Shown here piece by piece: positions 32,790-34,254 of a DNA stretch of 34,254 nt. Each line of letters starts with the position of its first letter. The stretch's first letter is position 1. Source of the stretch: Planctomycetota bacterium (lineage in GTDB: Bacteria > Planctomycetota > JACQVV01); NCBI GenBank assembly GCA_016209595.1, contig JACQVV010000478.1, positions 1-34,254 of the forward strand, written 5' to 3'. The notes beneath the pieces were generated by a model. The model was not told the DNA's origin, searched no databases, and saw nothing but the letters and a program-made list of their open reading frames with translations. The position numbers and the translations under genes are program-made.

Positions 32790-34254
32790 CTATCTCGAAC
32801 GCACGGCACTGCCGGCCGGGGCCGCCGACGCGTCTGGGGTTGAAGCCTCGCCGCGTTTCCACACGAAGAGCGCGCGCGCCTCGCCGGACTCGTATCGAGA
32901 CGCCGTCGCCGAGCGCCGGAGCTTCCCGCTCGATGTTTTCGCGATCGTCTGCGCGGGGACGATCGCGATCTCGTCCGGTGGGAACGCGAACGATCCGGCG
33001 ATCCGGTGGCGGACCCCGGCGGCGATCCTCGAGTAGCCCTCCGGGCTCGCGTCCCGGCTCTCGACGATGAGGACGATCTCTTCTCTCTCCGGTCGCGGGC
33101 GGGCGTACGCGACCACCGATCCCGTCCGGACGCCCTCGACCTCCCACGCGGCGAACTCGATGTCGTGCGGGTCGATCTTGCGACCCTGGACGATCAGGAG
33201 GTCCTTCTTCCGGCCCGTGACGTGGAGCCGGCCGCCCGCGAGATACCCGCGGTCTCCGGTGTGGAGCCACTCGCCAGACAGGGCCTGGCTCGAATCGCTC
33301 TCGTTCCCGAAGTACCCCTTCATCACCGAGGGGCCCCGAACCAGGATCTCGCCGACCTCCCTCTCCGGGCAGTCCCGGCCATCCTCGGCGACGATCCGGA
33401 TCGCCGCGCCGGGAACCGGCTTTCCGGTGGAGACAACCCAACGGGTTCGGGCGAAGGGGTCCTGGGCAGGGCGAGCCAGGCCTCGCTGTTCGAGAACGTC
33501 CGCATCCACCGGGTCGGCGCGGCATCCTCGATCGCCCGTCACGATGCAGACCGCCTCCGCAAGGCCATAGCCACAACAGAGCGATTCCTCGCGGAAGCCA
33601 ACGGTCCGGAAGCGCGTCGTGAACCGGCGGGCGGTGCCCAGGTCGATCGGCTCGCCGCCACAGAAGAGGTTGCGGACCGAGGAGAGGTCTACGCCGTCGA
33701 GGTCGACATCCTCGATCCGGTCAGCAGAGTAGCCCAGGGCGAAGTTCGGAGCCGCCGTGACCGTCGCTCGCTCGCGCGTGATCGCCCGGAACCAGACGGC
33801 GGGCGACTTGAGGAAGGAGAGAGGGGGGAGGTGCGTCAGGGGCCATCCGCCGATCAGGGCCAGGTGGACCATCGAGAGACCCATGTCGTGGTAGAGGGGA
33901 AGCCAGCTCACCCCCGCGTCCGCCGAGTTCATGGCGAAGCAGTCGGTCCAGGCAGCGGCGTTCGACAGGAGCTGTTCGTGGGTGAGCTCCACGCCTCGCG
34001 GGGCCCGAGTGCTCCCCGAGGTGTACTGCAGGAGCGCGGTCTGGCCGCCCGCCACCTCTTGAGGCCGGAAGGCGTCCGGGTCGCCGGAGAGATCCTCCGG
34101 CGAAAGCAGCAGCGCCGGGAGGTCGTTTCCCGCCGGAGTTTCCCGCAGAAACGCGAGGACGGGGGGCGAAGCGACGGCGAACCGGGCCCCGCAGTCCGCC
34201 AGGATCGCGGCCACGCTCCGGACGTACTCAGCTCCCTGGGAGGGGCGGAAGGGG
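32790..34254 (-). CDS. Fatty acyl-AMP ligase / acyl-ACP synthetase-like adenylating enzyme, 5' end outside window
   Basis: The frame is open from the window edge (PSQGAEYVRSVAAILADCGA near the edge) to the TAG at 32790-32792, about 487 codons; the family has about 550-600, so roughly 70-110 N-terminal residues are missing. ANL-superfamily motifs: YTSGSTRAPRGVELTH (ATP loop), SWLPLYHDMGLS, LCCGYGLAEA, LHTGDRGYL and GRKKDLLIVQGRKIDPHDIE. The last motif and the LPLYHDMGL form are typical of fatty acyl-AMP ligases, which pass the acyl group to an ACP rather than CoA. AKTSSGKLRR holds the adenylation Lys. With the adjoining ACP and oxoamine synthase it forms one operon. Confidence 0.9.
   Translation of the reverse strand, partial: PFRPSQGAEYVRSVAAILADCGARFAVASPPVLAFLRETPAGNDLPALLLSPEDLSGDPDAFRPQEVAGGQTALLQYTSGSTRAPRGVELTHEQLLSNAAAWTDCFAMNSADAGVSWLPLYHDMGLSMVHLALIGGWPLTHLPPLSFLKSPAVWFRAITRERATVTAAPNFALGYSADRIEDVDLDGVDLSSVRNLFCGGEPIDLGTARRFTTRFRTVGFREESLCCGYGLAEAVCIVTGDRGCRADPVDADVLEQRGLARPAQDPFARTRWVVSTGKPVPGAAIRIVAEDGRDCPEREVGEILVRGPSVMKGYFGNESDSSQALSGEWLHTGDRGYLAGGRLHVTGRKKDLLIVQGRKIDPHDIEFAAWEVEGVRTGSVVAYARPRPEREEIVLIVESRDASPEGYSRIAAGVRHRIAGSFAFPPDEIAIVPAQTIAKTSSGKLRRSATASRYESGEARALFVWKRGEASTPDASAAPAGSAVRSR

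Overview
The window is a GC-rich stretch (I judge well over 60% GC) of a bacterial chromosome. There are no RNA genes, no phage genes and no CRISPR array. Affiliation is inferred: the PilM/PilN-PilO-secretin block with very large TPR-bearing secretins resembles the Akkermansia Amuc_1098-1102 type of locus, and GC content, TMTC-like TPR membrane proteins, TPR-fused sulfatase-fold enzymes and abundant heptamer repeats suit a Planctomycetota-like member of the PVC superphylum, probably from an environmental genome. Confidence in the phylum is low to moderate.

Layout. (1) 1-3914: a PP2C phosphatase translationally coupled to a membrane protein that leaves the window, divergent from a paralogous TMTC-like membrane/TPR protein. 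(2) 3915-4356: no gene, but a 179-bp MITE-like element and hexamer repeats. (3) 4357-25391: a 21-kb block entirely on the minus strand. Read in the direction of transcription it holds a PilM-PilN fusion, a PilO-like protein, secretin 2, a 1266-aa TPR protein, a second TPR protein, ExbB, ExbD, ExbD, a TPR-fused sulfatase-fold enzyme, a second ExbD-ExbD pair, secretin 1, a terminator and a HAD hydrolase. A good promoter precedes the PilM fusion and another precedes secretin 1. (4) 25392-28636: a hypothetical anchored protein, an orphan MoxR ATPase and a LysM/YkuD L,D-transpeptidase, separated by CAGGCTT heptamer repeats. (5) 28637-29417: a decayed junction with an insertion-sequence remnant between two truncated genes. 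(6) 29418-34254: a plus-strand set (truncated ACP, membrane protein, zinc dehydrogenase) converging on a minus-strand set (fatty acyl-AMP ligase, ACP, alpha-oxoamine synthase), which looks like a sphingolipid-type or other 2-amino-ketone lipid pathway.

The most interesting system is region 3. The inner-membrane platform and outer-membrane secretin of a type IV pilus/type II secretion-like machine are joined to a TolQ/ExbB stator, four TolR/ExbD subunits in two duplicated pairs, two large TPR scaffolds and a second paralogous secretin. No GspE/PilB/PilT ATPase, no prepilin peptidase and no pilin is present. I infer an envelope-spanning machine in which the secretin or its cargo may be energised by proton-motive force rather than ATP.

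A second theme is repeats. At least five sequence islands built of 7-bp units (ATTGCGG, GAAYGYC-like, CAGGCTT twice, GGAATGC) sit at gene borders, and one sits in frame inside a coding sequence as a 28-bp hairpin. Two of these islands share an exact 24-nt flank about 28 kb apart, which indicates dispersal as a unit.
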